Positions 26,346 through 37,601 of a stretch of 62,672 nt of DNA are shown in pieces; within the stretch, counting starts at the first letter, position 1; every line of letters starts with the position of its first letter. The translations under genes and the position numbers were made by a program. Source of the DNA: Phoronis australis (Eukaryota; Phoronida; Phoronidae); NCBI GenBank assembly GCA_002633005.1, contig NMRA01000786.1, positions 82,981 through 145,652 on the forward strand, in the 5' to 3' direction. Below the pieces are notes generated by a model. That model did no database searches. It was not told where the DNA came from and was given only the letters and a program-made list of their open reading frames with translations.

Positions 26346-27309
26346 TTATGTTCCAGAAGGCAGAATCGGTTTCCACTGAGCTACAAGTGGGTACATTGAG
26401 TCAAGAAGACTGCAAGAAGTAACATGGAGTAAAGAAAGCGTTGCATACAAAAGGAACAAATTGAATGCAAGTCACATACTAGTAGCTGTGACTCAATCAA
26501 TTCCATTTTGATGGAGTACTGTGGGTTTACTTTCAGAGAATAATTTGATCAACTTTGTGAAAAATATTTTCTTCCTAGGAAAATAATTCGTAAGACATCA
26601 ATTGTTAGGTCTCACTTACACTTTCAATGCATACATCAACATCAACATCAATTATGGGTGAATTGTACTTTGATCATAACTTCTAAAATATTTTTGTTAG
26701 CCAATTAGATGTTGAGTGAGTCATGGACATAGGCTCTGAGTTTCTAAGATTAAACTGTTTCTTATGGCGAAGATATCAATTCAGAATAATTAAGCTGTAA
26801 TTGGTACTTTGCAATTGACTCAAAATTAAATTAGAGCAATGCAACATCTATTGTTTTTTAATCAAAATACATCGATTTGGCCTTTTGCACAAGATCATCA
26901 TCACAGAGACGTCTACGCTGGGAATTTACACTCTTTATGATCTTAACTTTTAAACAAATTGAATATCTTGAAAGATATGAAACAATATCATAACTAGTGA
27001 GTAAATATGGCCATTATAAAGATGAAATGTGTAATATTTAAAAATGATCACTAGAATGACAATGAAACTTAATTATTTTTTAACTTAGGAATTGCCCTAA
27101 AATTGCACATTCAGATATGTCACCAGTTAATTGTGCACCTGTGAATAACTTACACATGGCAATTCAACATTTTCATATACTTACCTGTATTGTTCACTTC
27201 ATCTTTCATTCGAGCTTGTGTCATCTATCGGGAAGCGCAACGCCATCAAAAAATTCCATGCAAATGACCTGAAATTTTTGAAAAACACTTCTGAATTACC
27301 AGACAACTA

Positions 27310-27741
27310 GTTCTACCTGACTCTGCTGGTTGACATTTTGCAAATGTCAACTAGCTTATCCAGGTATCATCATAAATATACAAATGCTAGGTCCTACCTG
27401 ACTCCGCTGGTTGACATTTTGCAAATGTCAACTAGCTGATCCAGGTATCATCATAAATATACAAATGCTAGGTCCTACCTGACTCCGCTGGTTGACATTT
27501 TGCAAATGTCAACTAGCTGATCCAGGTATCATCACAAAAATACAAATGCTAAGTCCTACCTGACTCCGCTGGTTGACATTTTGCAAATGTCAACTAGCTG
27601 ATCCAGGTATCATCACCAAAATACAAATGCTAAGTCCTACCTGACTCCGCTGGTTGACACTTTACAAATGGCAACTAGCTGATCCAGGTATCATCATAAA
27701 TATACAAATGCTAGGTCCTACCTGACTCCGCTGGTTGACAT
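27310..27741. repeat. 81-bp tandem array, 5.3 copies
   Basis: Units start at 27310, 27391, 27472, 27553, 27634 and 27715 (the last partial), exactly 81 bases apart. Each carries a 10-bp-arm palindrome, GTTGACATTT-TGC-AAATGTCAAC, which is degraded in the fifth unit (GTTGACACTT...). Units differ by only a few bases, so the array is fairly young. It lies about 700 bp upstream of the 28457 gene. Confidence 0.95.
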
Positions 27742-28043
27742 TAAGAGTAAGAAGCTAAGGATTACGGTGACAGTCACACATAACCGCAGACGCAGTGTTC
27801 AACTATTTAAAAACACGCCCTTCGCGAAGTTCCTCCGTCAAAAGAGCAGTGGTTTCTCTTAAGATCATATTTAGCATAAACTATAATAAATTAAGAACAC
27901 GTACCATGTCGAAATTCGTCCAATGCCGCTGTCACAGATCTTGAATTCGAGAAATTCTCTGCCGAAACAATAACACTTCGAGAGGAAGTAAGGACAGGGA
28001 ATCCCTCTTGACAGAACGCATGCGCGTGACCTACGTCACTTCC

Positions 28044-28077
28044 ACCTGGATTGGCTCGTTGACATTGTCCCGCTCCC
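28044..28077 (-). promoter_or_regulatory. 34-bp module with CCAAT box, copy 2, upstream of the CCCH gene
   Basis: Exact reverse complement of 22387-22420. On the plus strand it shows ATTGG (inverted CCAAT). It is preceded by GCATGCGCG (NRF-1-like) and by TACGTCAC (CRE-like half), and followed by a CpG-rich stretch. It lies about 380 bases before the ATG at 28457, so it may be part of that gene's promoter (inference). Confidence 0.5.
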
Positions 28078-28456
28078 CCATTGCGTACTTCGTAGGCGCA
28101 AACACACCCGCTACGTGTCGCTACGGTCCCTGACAAAATAACGGCCGCGGTCAAAGTGCATAATTTTATTAACGTCTTTATCTCTCTACCCTGATTAAAA
28201 TACTGTGACGTAGATAAGAAATCAGTAAACGCGATACAATCTTTTTGACTCTGTTTCAATAGTTTATTCGAGAGCTGTGTCATTTGATACTGGATGACGA
28301 AAGTGTGTGATCCAAGGACAATTTTAAGAACTCTCTGCAATATTATATTCTTCTTAGCTATTCACAGATGTAGGTTCACCTAATCAAGTGTTACTCTCAG
28401 TTGATATTACGAAGTAGGAAGACGACTGAGTTCAAGCCCTAACGGTACTGACGATC

Positions 28457-29659
28457 ATGAATGACCTGGATATCTTTTCGGCCTTTGATGAAATGTGCTA
28501 CAAGGATTTTTTCGAAGATTTACAACTACATGCTAATCCAACTATCGCCTTCCGGCTTGCCTTAGAGGGGGTGTATTATATTGGAAATGATGTGAAGGCC
28601 ATTTTTGAAGATATACCAGTAGAAAGAATCATTAATGATATCGTCGAAAACACCTTTCCCAATGTACGTCAGCAGCAGCGCGAGCCTGAAGCAGCAGACG
28701 GATTGGCTGACGGGGACGAATTACGTCGAGTTCTGAACCTAAAGCGTTTGGGGGGCGTCGATTATTTTACAAGAGATGAAAATATACCTGCCATGTTTGA
28801 CAGCATTGCAGCGGAGGGCGGGAGAAACCCGTTAATTGCTGTACTGGCACTTCAAGCATTTCTCTGCATCACGGGAGATCGTTTGGGGTTAAATGACTGC
28901 CATTGGGCAGAGCGTTTCCGAGACTTTCTCAGGAAATGGCGCAATAGTTTTCAGTGTACCTATCAGAGAAGCACTCAACTCGTGTTGGAAGCTTTGGGAA
29001 GACAGGTATTCAAGTGTATGGAAGTACCACTATTTGTTGACAAGTATGGTCGCAAGAAATTATTGGGCAACTATATAGAAATTGAGGAATTCGAAATCAA
29101 TGGCGATACACCAATATGCCATGTTACTCACGAAAGAGAGGCCGAGATGATAAAGGATCAAGGACTCATCGTGGCTAATGAGAACAAGAACTGTGTACTA
29201 GGGGTATGGTTTGGGCTTTGCAGTGACCATAACAAGAGTGTGTACGGATCACGCAGGTACAAAACTACGCTCGCTGAACTGGGTGTAACCGGACTTCGAC
29301 AAGGTGAGATTGTCAAGTACACGAACGAGAATAATGTAATCCTTTACGCACATAGAGACGGTGGCGGCTTTGCAGGGTTACAGATACCTACTGACAACGC
29401 CGTTAGTGCAGGGAACTTGCAAGCTTATGTTAAGGTGTCTATATATGTACCGGGCGACGTTAATGACGGAGGCAACAGGAATGCTTTTGTAGAAAGATTT
29501 TCCGATATTGAACACGAGCCATTCTGTTTAAGACAATTTCGACTGGGTAGCGCTTGTCCAGAAGCACCTAGATGCCGGAAAGGACACTGTTTCAAACAGG
29601 AGATAAAGGGAAGATGTACGGATGAAGCAAGGTGCAGATATAGACACAACCCATACTAA
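28457..29659 (+). CDS. Single-exon 400-aa protein with C-terminal CCCH zinc finger and ART-like centre
   Basis: An intact ORF from ATG to TAA, by far the longest in the window without N. Residues 378-397 form a canonical CCCH finger (C378-x8-C387-x5-C393-x3-H397), a fold that typically binds RNA or zinc. Additional Cys at 367 and 373 may extend it. The middle, residues 222-268, has H222-V-T224, then GVWFG (249-253), then SVYGSRRY (261-268). This is reminiscent of the HxT...G-[YFW]-F...Y signature of PARP/DarT-type ADP-ribosyltransferases, but no matching Glu is certain. Residues 1-210 are mostly helical-looking with no recognised domain; there is no signal peptide or membrane segment. A CpG-rich upstream region and an AATAAA at 30243 frame it as a real gene. 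Lack of introns could mean retroposition. The catalytic reading is inference. Confidence 0.8.
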   Translation: MNDLDIFSAFDEMCYKDFFEDLQLHANPTIAFRLALEGVYYIGNDVKAIFEDIPVERIINDIVENTFPNVRQQQREPEAADGLADGDELRRVLNLKRLGGVDYFTRDENIPAMFDSIAAEGGRNPLIAVLALQAFLCITGDRLGLNDCHWAERFRDFLRKWRNSFQCTYQRSTQLVLEALGRQVFKCMEVPLFVDKYGRKKLLGNYIEIEEFEINGDTPICHVTHEREAEMIKDQGLIVANENKNCVLGVWFGLCSDHNKSVYGSRRYKTTLAELGVTGLRQGEIVKYTNENNVILYAHRDGGGFAGLQIPTDNAVSAGNLQAYVKVSIYVPGDVNDGGNRNAFVERFSDIEHEPFCLRQFRLGSACPEAPRCRKGHCFKQEIKGRCTDEARCRYRHNPY

Positions 29660-30242
29660 AAACAAAGTGTACAACGCAAAGTCATACTATCCCTTTCCAT
29701 TTATTTGTAAATACTACATAGCTTCACCTGTTATTAGGAACCTGTTTTACGGAGAGAGAATATACGTCCCTCGCCACCTGCTGACTGCAAATGCGGAAGC
29801 ACTCTTCATTCGTTGGTATCATTCTGCTTGACACACCGGTGCCCCACAGTCCATTGCAGATAGTCCAGAAATTTTTAACCGGATAAAGGTCAAGTGCTAT
29901 TTTTCCTCACGCCATCACCGTCAGACATTCTTTAATTTTTAACTTCTAGTAACCGTTTGTGCAATTCTATTGCCATGATTGACAAACAGATGAAAGGGTT
30001 TGTATTTTAATGACTTAAATTAGTCTTAAATTACCAGTTGTAACATCAGTCTTCATACTTCATGTTTACGCAGCTGTGAGAACGCGTTTTTTGATGATAT
30101 TTTGTTCGTACATATGATTCTATGGCACCCCTTAACTTGGTTATCTAGTGTTTAGAGTTGTTACCACTGGTCATGTTAGGAATATTAGTTTTTGTTACGG
30201 GCATGGACAAGTTGTTGCTTGTGTTTACGAATTGTTCCGTGA

Positions 30243-30248
30243 AATAAA
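30243..30248 (+). terminator. AATAAA polyadenylation signal of the CCCH gene
   Basis: Canonical hexamer 584 bases after the stop codon, followed by an AT-rich and T-rich stretch. It gives a plausible 3' UTR of about 600 bases. Confidence 0.5.
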
Positions 30249-30285
30249 CAATAATTATTTTTGAGCCTCAGACTATATTCCCAAT

Positions 30286-30386
30286 ATTATATAGAGCCCC
30301 CGCCCTCGAAGACCCGGCAACGTTGACACGGCTACCCCTATTAAAATAGGCGGACAGCCCGTTGACCAACAAGAGCGAGGCTCTAT
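30286..30386 (-). repeat. Foldback block with weak tRNA-like features
   Basis: The outer TATAGAGCC and GGCTCTATA are perfect 9-base complements. Inside, the minus strand has GTTGGTCAACGGGC (D-arm-like), a CCTA...TAGG stem and GGGTCTTCGAGG (T-arm-like). The T stem does not pair properly, so this is not a functional tRNA. It may be a tRNA-derived repeat or simply a foldback element. Confidence 0.35.
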
Positions 30387-31089
30387 AGTAATATGTTATA
30401 TTTTCTATGTTCTATGTTTGTCTTGTGTTATATTTACGTTTATGTGATTTTCTTTATTGATAAAAAAGTATAAAAAAGTATTTCTATAGTTCAGTTTTTT
30501 ACCTGTTGTCGTTATTGCTATAAACCTGTGAGTTAGCCACTGAATCACGAGGACTGTGCTTTTCTAGTGCTTCCATGTTTTTAGGTAACCATTTAAGTCT
30601 TTTTCACTTTTCTCGGAGACCGCATTTGTTTTGAATGATCGGTCAATCAGTTGGGAAGATTAGTAGGTCATTAGTTTGTAGCTGAAGGTGTGACTCGGTG
30701 TGTAGCCATTCTCTGTTCTTCAGTGGTACACTCTTTCACACCACATTTCAGTATACAGTACATGTAGGTGGCGCTGTGTCAGGGTACTTCAGTGGTCGAT
30801 GTAAGAAGTGGGTGTCTCAGTATCAGTCTGTAGCTTCAGGGCAGTTCGGTCACTCAATTAACACTGAAGTAGTAACTGTCATAGTTTTATAAAATACTAA
30901 TTTCGTGTCTATGGTTATTGAGAGGTAAGTAACCTAAGATTGTGAACTGTAATATTGTGTGGTAATGATTGTAATGTTTTGTTTGTGTATGGAAATTTGT
31001 TAAAATTTATTTCTAGTGTGTGTCTTTGATTAAAATAAAATTTCACCGTCAACCTCGCGTTTTTTGCCTCCCTAATCCGGCTACAAGTA

Positions 31090-31395
31090 CAGAAAACACC
31101 GCCTGAAAACCACCATGATCAGGGCTCTCTATATTGATATAGGGAGGCCACCTGAAAACGGTCTTCAGGCGAGTCTATAGGCACTATCTGAAGGCGACTG
31201 CCTGAAGGCGATCAAAAAGCTGGGCCCTTGTATCAATATGGGGCCCGGCATCTGAGGGCGGTCTAAAGGTGGGGCTCCGCTTTTTGGTTGCCCCATGTGG
31301 GACTTCCTACATGTATATTAATATTGTGGCCCCGCTTTTTAGCCGCCTTCAGGCAGAGCCCTTCAAATATTAATATTGAAGACTCAGTTTTGAGT
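31090..31395. repeat. Cluster of CCTGAAGGCG and GGCCC inverted motifs
   Basis: Variants of CGCCTGAA and its complement TTCAGGCG occur about eight times in 300 bases. They are interspersed with three AT-rich palindromic blocks (TATATTGATATAGGG, TGTATCAATATGGGG, AATATTAATATTGAAG). The region could fold into long imperfect hairpins. No ORF or known family. Confidence 0.5.
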
Positions 31396-33952
31396 GTCTA
31401 ATATGAATCTCTTGCCTATGACATTTTGTTAAGAATAAGTCATTTAAAATAATGAGGTGATCATCCAATCTCGGTATCTCTCGAATCGCAGGCATTTTGC
31501 TTTCACCTGAGGAGTAATTTTCGACGTGTAGACGACTCGTGTGTATTCTTAAGCCATTCCTATTCCCTTAATATACCCTTATTCAGTTGACTCATTGGAG
31601 AATTTAAGGGCGCAGGGGGCCCGTCCCCCCCTACCTTGGCTGCCGCAAGTATAAAAATAAAACAGCACGGCCGAGTGGGGTGGGCTCAGACCCAATTGCA
31701 AGTCGGACTCAGACAACCTACGTGCCCCTTCCCGTTTTTAGTCCTCCGTTTTGTTTTTTAGTAGAAGGTCCAGAAATTCGACCCCCCTGGGGGCTCGGTG
31801 CGCGCATGCAATCGTGCTTTGCGCAATTGCCCGAGACAACATGTTGCCCCCCTTATGATGTCCCAGATCTGCCACTATGACTTTGTGGTTTTTGGAATAT
31901 CAAAGTTGCAAGGTATGTCACATGTCACTCATATTACCTGTCTTATATTCTTTTTTGCCTTTTTATGCGATGTTGAAGTTTTTATAATGCATTTGGGACA
32001 TATGTCCGAACAGTAACTGATGAGTCTCAGGGTGTACATGTGCTTGTTGATTCCATCAGACATCTGTGTATGAAGCCTGTCGTGTATCTTACTGGTGCAA
32101 ACTACGAGTGGACTCAAAGACTTGGCATCGTACGTCAGCTAGTTAATTGCTGCGTGCAACAGTTAATTTGGGTCCCGAGACCCATTTTGATGCTGAGTGT
32201 GGCTCTACTCATTGAAACATGATGAAAAACATAACGTAGATGATCTGTTACTGTAGCACACGTTTAAGCATGCAAAGGAATTCCGCTATATTGACTGCAT
32301 TTACGGTACCGTATGGTGGGCGAGGCCTGACTGTTGGACGGAACTACCTGTTGTTTAACCGCCGCCACGGGCAGGATTTTGTGAATTTTTTTGGGCACAC
32401 TTTCGATCCATGAAAGCACATTGCATATAACAATTAGCGAAATCCGGCTAAGACCTTCATTGTCGAAAGTCTACGGCCACTTGGTAGCCATCCAGTGAGT
32501 GAATGAGTGTAACTCAAGCGGGCTTCCGAAAGCAGGCCTACATTGGCAATCTAATTATATGTTGGTAATTAAATCCCATAGCCCGTTGTCTTGTTTCTTC
32601 AACTAGCTTTTATTATGTATTAAAAGATTCGGAGTGGATTATTTGATGCACACGGGGCTTCGTTGCGCTCTCGGTGTTTTTCTTTGTCCTTCAGGGGGTC
32701 TGAAACACTGGCTACAAAACGCCGCATAATGCATTGAACAATATATGTCAACTTCGTCTCTCAATCTCCTTTCAGCGAGCAGATGTTTTTTTAATAGACC
32801 TAGATGTTTTAATTGGTCAATGTTTATATTTACACACATGTATTTGCTGTGAGTGATCACGAACCTTTCCATTATACGGTAATTGCCAGAGAATGCCGCG
32901 TTTATCACTTTGGGCGCAGTGCTGTTGTGGGGCGCAGGCGCACGTAGGCGTAGCCAACCACCTTTCTACATTTTAAGGTAGCGCCTAAACGCGCCGTACG
33001 TGACGGTTAAGTGGGGAGTAGTGTTGAAACAATTAGCTTACGGCATCAATGCGCTGCTACGCTGACGACAGCATTGTTGCCGAACATTTCGACGCGCGCG
33101 ACCACCAGGCATACTTCGATGAGGAATTGGCAAACATCAAAAACAGCATCTTACTTTCTTTCCTCTTTGAAGTGCACGCGGTTCCTGCGGCTGGTCATTG
33201 CAATGTACCCGTCCAAACAAGACAAACAATTGCTGCCAAATTATAAGTTTAGTTGAGGGATTTTAAATTTTGTGCTGCTTTGAAACGAGAATCATCTGGT
33301 TGCCAATCGGTACTAAATTATCTTAAGAAGATGCCGAAATCAGAAAGCACGGGACCAAATCCTCCTGCTAAAAGTGACCCATTTGCTGAAACCAGTATTC
33401 CTGAAACGGATCACTCCACGTCTGAAACGGAAAAATATGCAGGTGATCCAGATAATGACTCGTCACAGTGGCCACGCGTGTGCATGACGGCCTGCCGTCG
33501 TTCAGCAACTTTTCCAGACGTGAGGGGCTCTGAACGTGCGATAACATCTGGATAATTTGTTAACTGCCCAGCACAGTCTTTTGTTCCGTATGACAACAAG
33601 CAGGCCAATTATATCCCAGGCTTCAAAGGGTTACCGAAACCTGGCAGAATGGATTGTCTTAACTTCTGTTGTAGTTGGGCGATTTTGGTGATTCAAAAAC
33701 TAAACATGATCAGCATTTGACACGGAATTCAAAAAGGCTAGGTTTATGTTCAAATATGTTATAACTTAACTTTCATTTGCAGCAGCACAGCCCAGTCAGG
33801 CTAGATACAATTTGATCGGAGATTAGAGCACTTATAGAACAAAAGAGAGCCGGCCCACCAACCATAAATGCCAGAATGGAGTTAATCAGTTGTGTAAGAT
33901 ATTGACTACAGGGGTGATCTTCCCAACTTCTTGTTGGGCTATTGAATCAAAC
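31396..33952. other. No supported gene
   Basis: Short ORFs without recognised domains. A CpG-rich stretch at about 32920-33240 contains a 65-codon ORF (33049-33246), and a Pro/Ser/Glu-rich ORF follows (33253-33555). The latter could be the disordered N-terminus of the hAT-derived gene downstream, but nothing in its sequence proves this. Confidence 0.45.
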
Positions 33953-34749
33953 AAGTTGGGAGCAACGGGAAAACGCCGTAATAAGGAATAACGATCAGTG
34001 GATGGAAAAAAGTATCTCTGATTGGAACACAAGGATGGAAAGCTGGGTTTCGTTTCTTGTTACATGTATAATGTACTAGACCTAGGTTTGATGAAAGAAA
34101 GTGGCGTATTAATATCTTCGGAGTGGACACAGTTTCTGCTAGAAGCAGCTGGAAATTCCCGACTGGCTAAACTTAAGTCGCTCAGGAGTAAAATCAGTCG
34201 TCATATAAGGTCTAAAGCCCACAACATTGCTCAAAGTATTGACAAAACGAAAAGTAAAAAAATACATTGGTTAAAGTTGCAGCTCATGAGCAGACTACAA
34301 CGGAAAAAGTCTCCAGAACAGCATATTCACTTGTTCAAATGAATCGTCCGATCACCGATCACAAGCACCTCATAAAACTTCAAAAACTGAATGGTTTAAA
34401 TTTGGGTGTTACGCTCCATTCTCGTTTCAGTGCAACTTCCATAATCAAGCACATAACAAAGCAAATGCGCGAAAAAATCTTCAGTACAGTTATGGCAGAA
34501 AATATCAAGATAGCTGTGTTAGTCGATGAAGCGACAACGGTAACCAAATTAAGCGCACTGATCATTTACATAAGAGCATCTATTGGTGGTAGCGATCCAC
34601 TTTTTATAATGCTTGACCTTGTCCAGCTTGAACAGCAAACTGCCGAATCCATTGAAGCGTCCCTCCTGAACAGTCTACAACACTGTGGTTTCACGATGGA
34701 ATATTTACAAGTGACGGCGCCAGTGTCTTGACAGGAAAACTTTCTGGTG
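33953..34749 (+). pseudogene. hAT-derived gene, 5' part, interrupted by the gypsy insertion
   Basis: Two overlapping frames (34022-34342 then 34267-34731) give a continuous homology: KLGFVSC, GVLISSEW, KLKSLRSKI, SKAHNIAQSI, then NRPITDHKHL and VDEATTVTKLSALIIYI. After a further frame change near 34710 comes SDGASVLTGK. This order matches the hAT-transposase-derived proteins of the KIAA1586/ZNF862 type (recalled). The reading stops abruptly at 34749, exactly where the gypsy LTR starts, and resumes at 43088. Several frameshifts show it no longer encodes a full protein. Confidence 0.65.
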
Positions 34750-34949
34750 TGTAACGTTGCTCCGAGCGTATCATCTAATTCACCCAACCATGCGACAACG
34801 ATAGATTCACAAGATAAAAAATGCAACTCTTGCAGCCATTTAATGTGTATTATGGCTCACCCGCCAAAAATCCCACAACTCCCTGCGTGACCAGGGGAGA
34901 TAACCCTCATAACAGCCCTGCATGACCATTGGAGATAACCCTCATGACA
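34750..34949 (-). repeat. 3' LTR of the gypsy element (200 bp)
   Basis: On the minus strand it runs TGTCATGAGGG to CGTTACA. It matches 42778-43087 apart from substitutions, small indels and the foldback insertion there. The first third contains two copies of a roughly 35-bp GGTTATCTCC...GCAGGG unit. Confidence 0.9.
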
Positions 34950-34956
34950 TCCCGCT
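34950..34956 (-). other. Candidate polypurine tract
   Basis: AGCGGGA on the minus strand directly abuts the 3' LTR, the position expected for plus-strand priming in reverse transcription. It is short and has one C. Confidence 0.45.
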
Positions 34957-35174
34957 AGTCGAAGTAAAACTGGGGTTTTACCTAACTAATAACATAACAT
35001 ACAGGTAAATCAAAGGCCTGTCTCATACACAACAACTTGTGTCAACTGTCATTTCCTACCAAAAATTTCAGTGCTCTATGTTAATCTCTCAACAGATTTC
35101 AGGAAACATTACAAGTTACTTATAGCAAATGTCACACAAAACCTCTAGCAAACGACACAGTAAATATATCTTAA

Positions 35175-35826
35175 CTAAACTCTTAATATACCATACACAG
35201 ATTTGGCAAATTTCTCTGGTGTACCAATGCATTTCACTCTCTTGCTCTCAATGACCATTGCAGCCAGATTATCACAATTCTTTTCATTGTGAGGATCCCA
35301 CCAAAAACGCAGTTCTCCATGAGGAAGCAGTAATGTCAACAAGAGGCGAAGTTGTCCCGCTTGAAACTTGGCCCTGACTATAGTATATGGGTCTTCATCA
35401 GACGGAGCATTTTGCAACGCCTGTAACAATCTAACCTTCTGCTTGTTAGACAAGGTGTTTGGACATGCCAAACCATTATTAGTGTTCATGTGTAGCTCAT
35501 GTTTTTTCAAGTCAATGGGCTGGGTTTGGGTTGTAAAACAAAAATCTGAGTCATCATAACCAAGTTCCCTCCCAGTTTCATCTACAACGCAAAACTTGGG
35601 TGCTGTTTGAGTAGCCATGTTCATTTGATCCTGGCAACCAGTTATTGCATCATTAACAGCCAATGTCTCCCGCAACTTTTGCATGTTAGAAATGTTTTGC
35701 GTTTCAGACGCCCTAAGAAAGGCCGGTTTAATTCTGATAATGTGAAAAACGTCACGCAAGACTCGACCTCGAAGATCTGCTAAAAGGACGTGTCGAATCT
35801 AAAACCTGGTGAATCACAAATGGTCC
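35175..35826 (-). pseudogene. Gypsy pol C-terminal segment (after integrase core)
   Basis: On the minus strand GPFVIHQVLDSTR precedes the 194-codon ORF that starts LRDVFHIIRIKPAFLR. The GPF...L.D..GR.LRD.FH...LKP pattern is the usual small barrel or chromodomain-like tail of gypsy integrases. The remaining 150 residues are an unrecognised extension ending before the LTR. The segment is severed from the integrase by the 35830-38994 transposon; the codons on the two sides join in phase once that element and one TAC are removed. Confidence 0.75.
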
Positions 35827-36090
35827 TACTAGTCGGTGGGCCAGATCTCATAGCGTTCATCCTTGTGAGTACTTTGGGGGGGGGGCAACCTAGTTTTTTC
35901 TATGTGGCTAGATAATATACCTATAAATCAAATTCCAAAAAGTTCCCACGTCTACACTTGCACATTTTTTTTAAAAAAGGTGTTTTTGTTGCACAAAATA
36001 TGATGCACATTCCTGCCACTTGATGGCGCTTTTCTATTGAATTGACCAATCAGAGAGCCAGATTGTATTGTTGTGCTTAGTTACTTCAAT

Positions 36091-36620
36091 ATGGCTGCTC
36101 CCATGGAGTGTGATGCCTACGTAATTCAAGGTTTGTCAAACATGACAAAATTGTGATGTCAGAGCCTAAAGAAGCTTAGGAAAGCTTCCTGACGAAAGCT
36201 GATTGACTGTGGAACTCTGTAGATCAGTAGATCAAAAAGAAGAAGAGGTGTCACAAACGTTTGTGCAGAAAACAGCTGCATGTCCTGGTAGCCTACACAG
36301 TATACTGCTGAGTGCTGTAGACTAGAAGACCAAGTGTCAGACCAAAAAATTGAAAGGACATAGAACGGCATAGCAACGTTTCAAGGCACCAACAGTAGTA
36401 CTAAAGCTGAAGTTGCTGAAAGTGATACAGATGTTATCCAAGATTTCCCAAGAAAATCAATTATACTTCCAAAATCTGAAACACCCAATTAACCTGAACA
36501 AGATAGGAACATTCTGAAACATGAGTGCATCATTTGTTAGCAGGAAAAGTACATTATGGGCCACATTTCAAGAAAGAGAAAGAAGTATAGCTTTCAAAAA
36601 CAGGTACGTGTTTTTTAAAA
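36091..36620 (+). pseudogene. Decayed 5' part of the nested transposon's gene
   Basis: An ATG at 36094 in an MAAPMECDAY context starts a short frame. Farther on, separated by stops, a HECIIC segment with a nearby KYIMGHISRKRKK run (about 36520-36600) precedes a GTACGTG donor-like sequence. A CIIC-type N-terminal motif is usual in the repetitive PIN-like transposon proteins (recalled). Too broken to be functional. Confidence 0.4.
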
Positions 36621-37601
36621 ATACATCTTGGTGTTTTCCATGTGTGATTCAGTATTATCACCAGTTGTTTTTTAACTTGTTCAGCCCCTTGGCTGCCTAG
36701 GCCTTAGACAATACTGCTGACCCAGTAGAGACGATGATCATACCATAGGTACTTCATATGCCGGATACTTTTCGGCAAATTATGTTCCTATAAGTTTAGA
36801 AGTACCGCGTAGAGAGATGCCTCTGAGGAGGTCGTTAATGTTTTCATTTGTTCCCAGTTTAAACAAATACTCCTGCAATCCTGTTTTTCGAACACTCCAT
36901 TCAGTTGCCACATCGACACTGCTTGCGCTAAGGGATAATCCTATGGCGTTATACTGTGGGTGTGATTTTAAAGCACTTTAAGTCAAAAATTTTTGAGAAG
37001 GTTAAATGGAGTAGATGGTTGCAAACAACATGCCCAAGTGGCCGTCATCCCCTGCCGTAGTCTCAATTTTTTGTAAACATTAATTACTTAGGTAGCTGCA
37101 ATGATAATTAAATTAAAGTGCCTAAGTGGCCATCGTCGCCGTCGAAATTTGAGGACGATGGAAGCCACTGTCCATTTCGTCAAACGTCGATTACCTTAAG
37201 TGTAAATCGATTGACTATGGTTTGAGCATCTGATTTAAAAAAATTAAATTTCAATCACTGCACAGGTATATCAGCTGATTTATTTTCAGCTGCATCTACT
37301 GATCTAATTATTAGACGATCAACATTATTAGGCTACAGATCAAACGGCATGTAAATTTGTTAGGCTGGTGGTGGATCAGCTCCTGATACGTCCGTCTGAA
37401 AAAGTTGCATGCCAACTCACTCATAGTTGAATGTTAAATTAGTGTTAACAGTTCGGGTTTTTTTCAGTTGGACTTGTATCGCAAGCAACAGCTCAGTCCA
37501 GAGCCCTGAATATGCAAATGAAATTCAAAGATAAAGACCTTGTGTCTTAGAAGCCAAGTACCACAGATCATCATGCTGTAAAAAAGAGAAAGACAAAGAT
37601 T

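Larger units (their letters stand above)
23541..27309. other. Mostly non-coding stretch with weak exon candidates
   Basis: No gene is supported. Minus-strand open stretches at 25822-26031 and 24972-25160 look somewhat protein-like but have no recognised domain or matched splice sites. A block reading GGCGACCTGGGATTTT on the minus strand near 23995 resembles GGCGACTTGGGATTTT on the plus strand near 24390, suggesting a decayed inverted repeat. A C-rich, nearly duplicated tract lies at 26262-26345. Confidence 0.5.

Noticed and set aside
27310-27741. CRISPR-like array
   Set aside because: The whole 81-bp unit repeats with no variable spacers; eukaryotic minisatellite.
30286-30386. tRNA gene on the minus strand
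   Set aside because: Acceptor-like ends pair but the T stem and anticodon stem do not form a proper cloverleaf.
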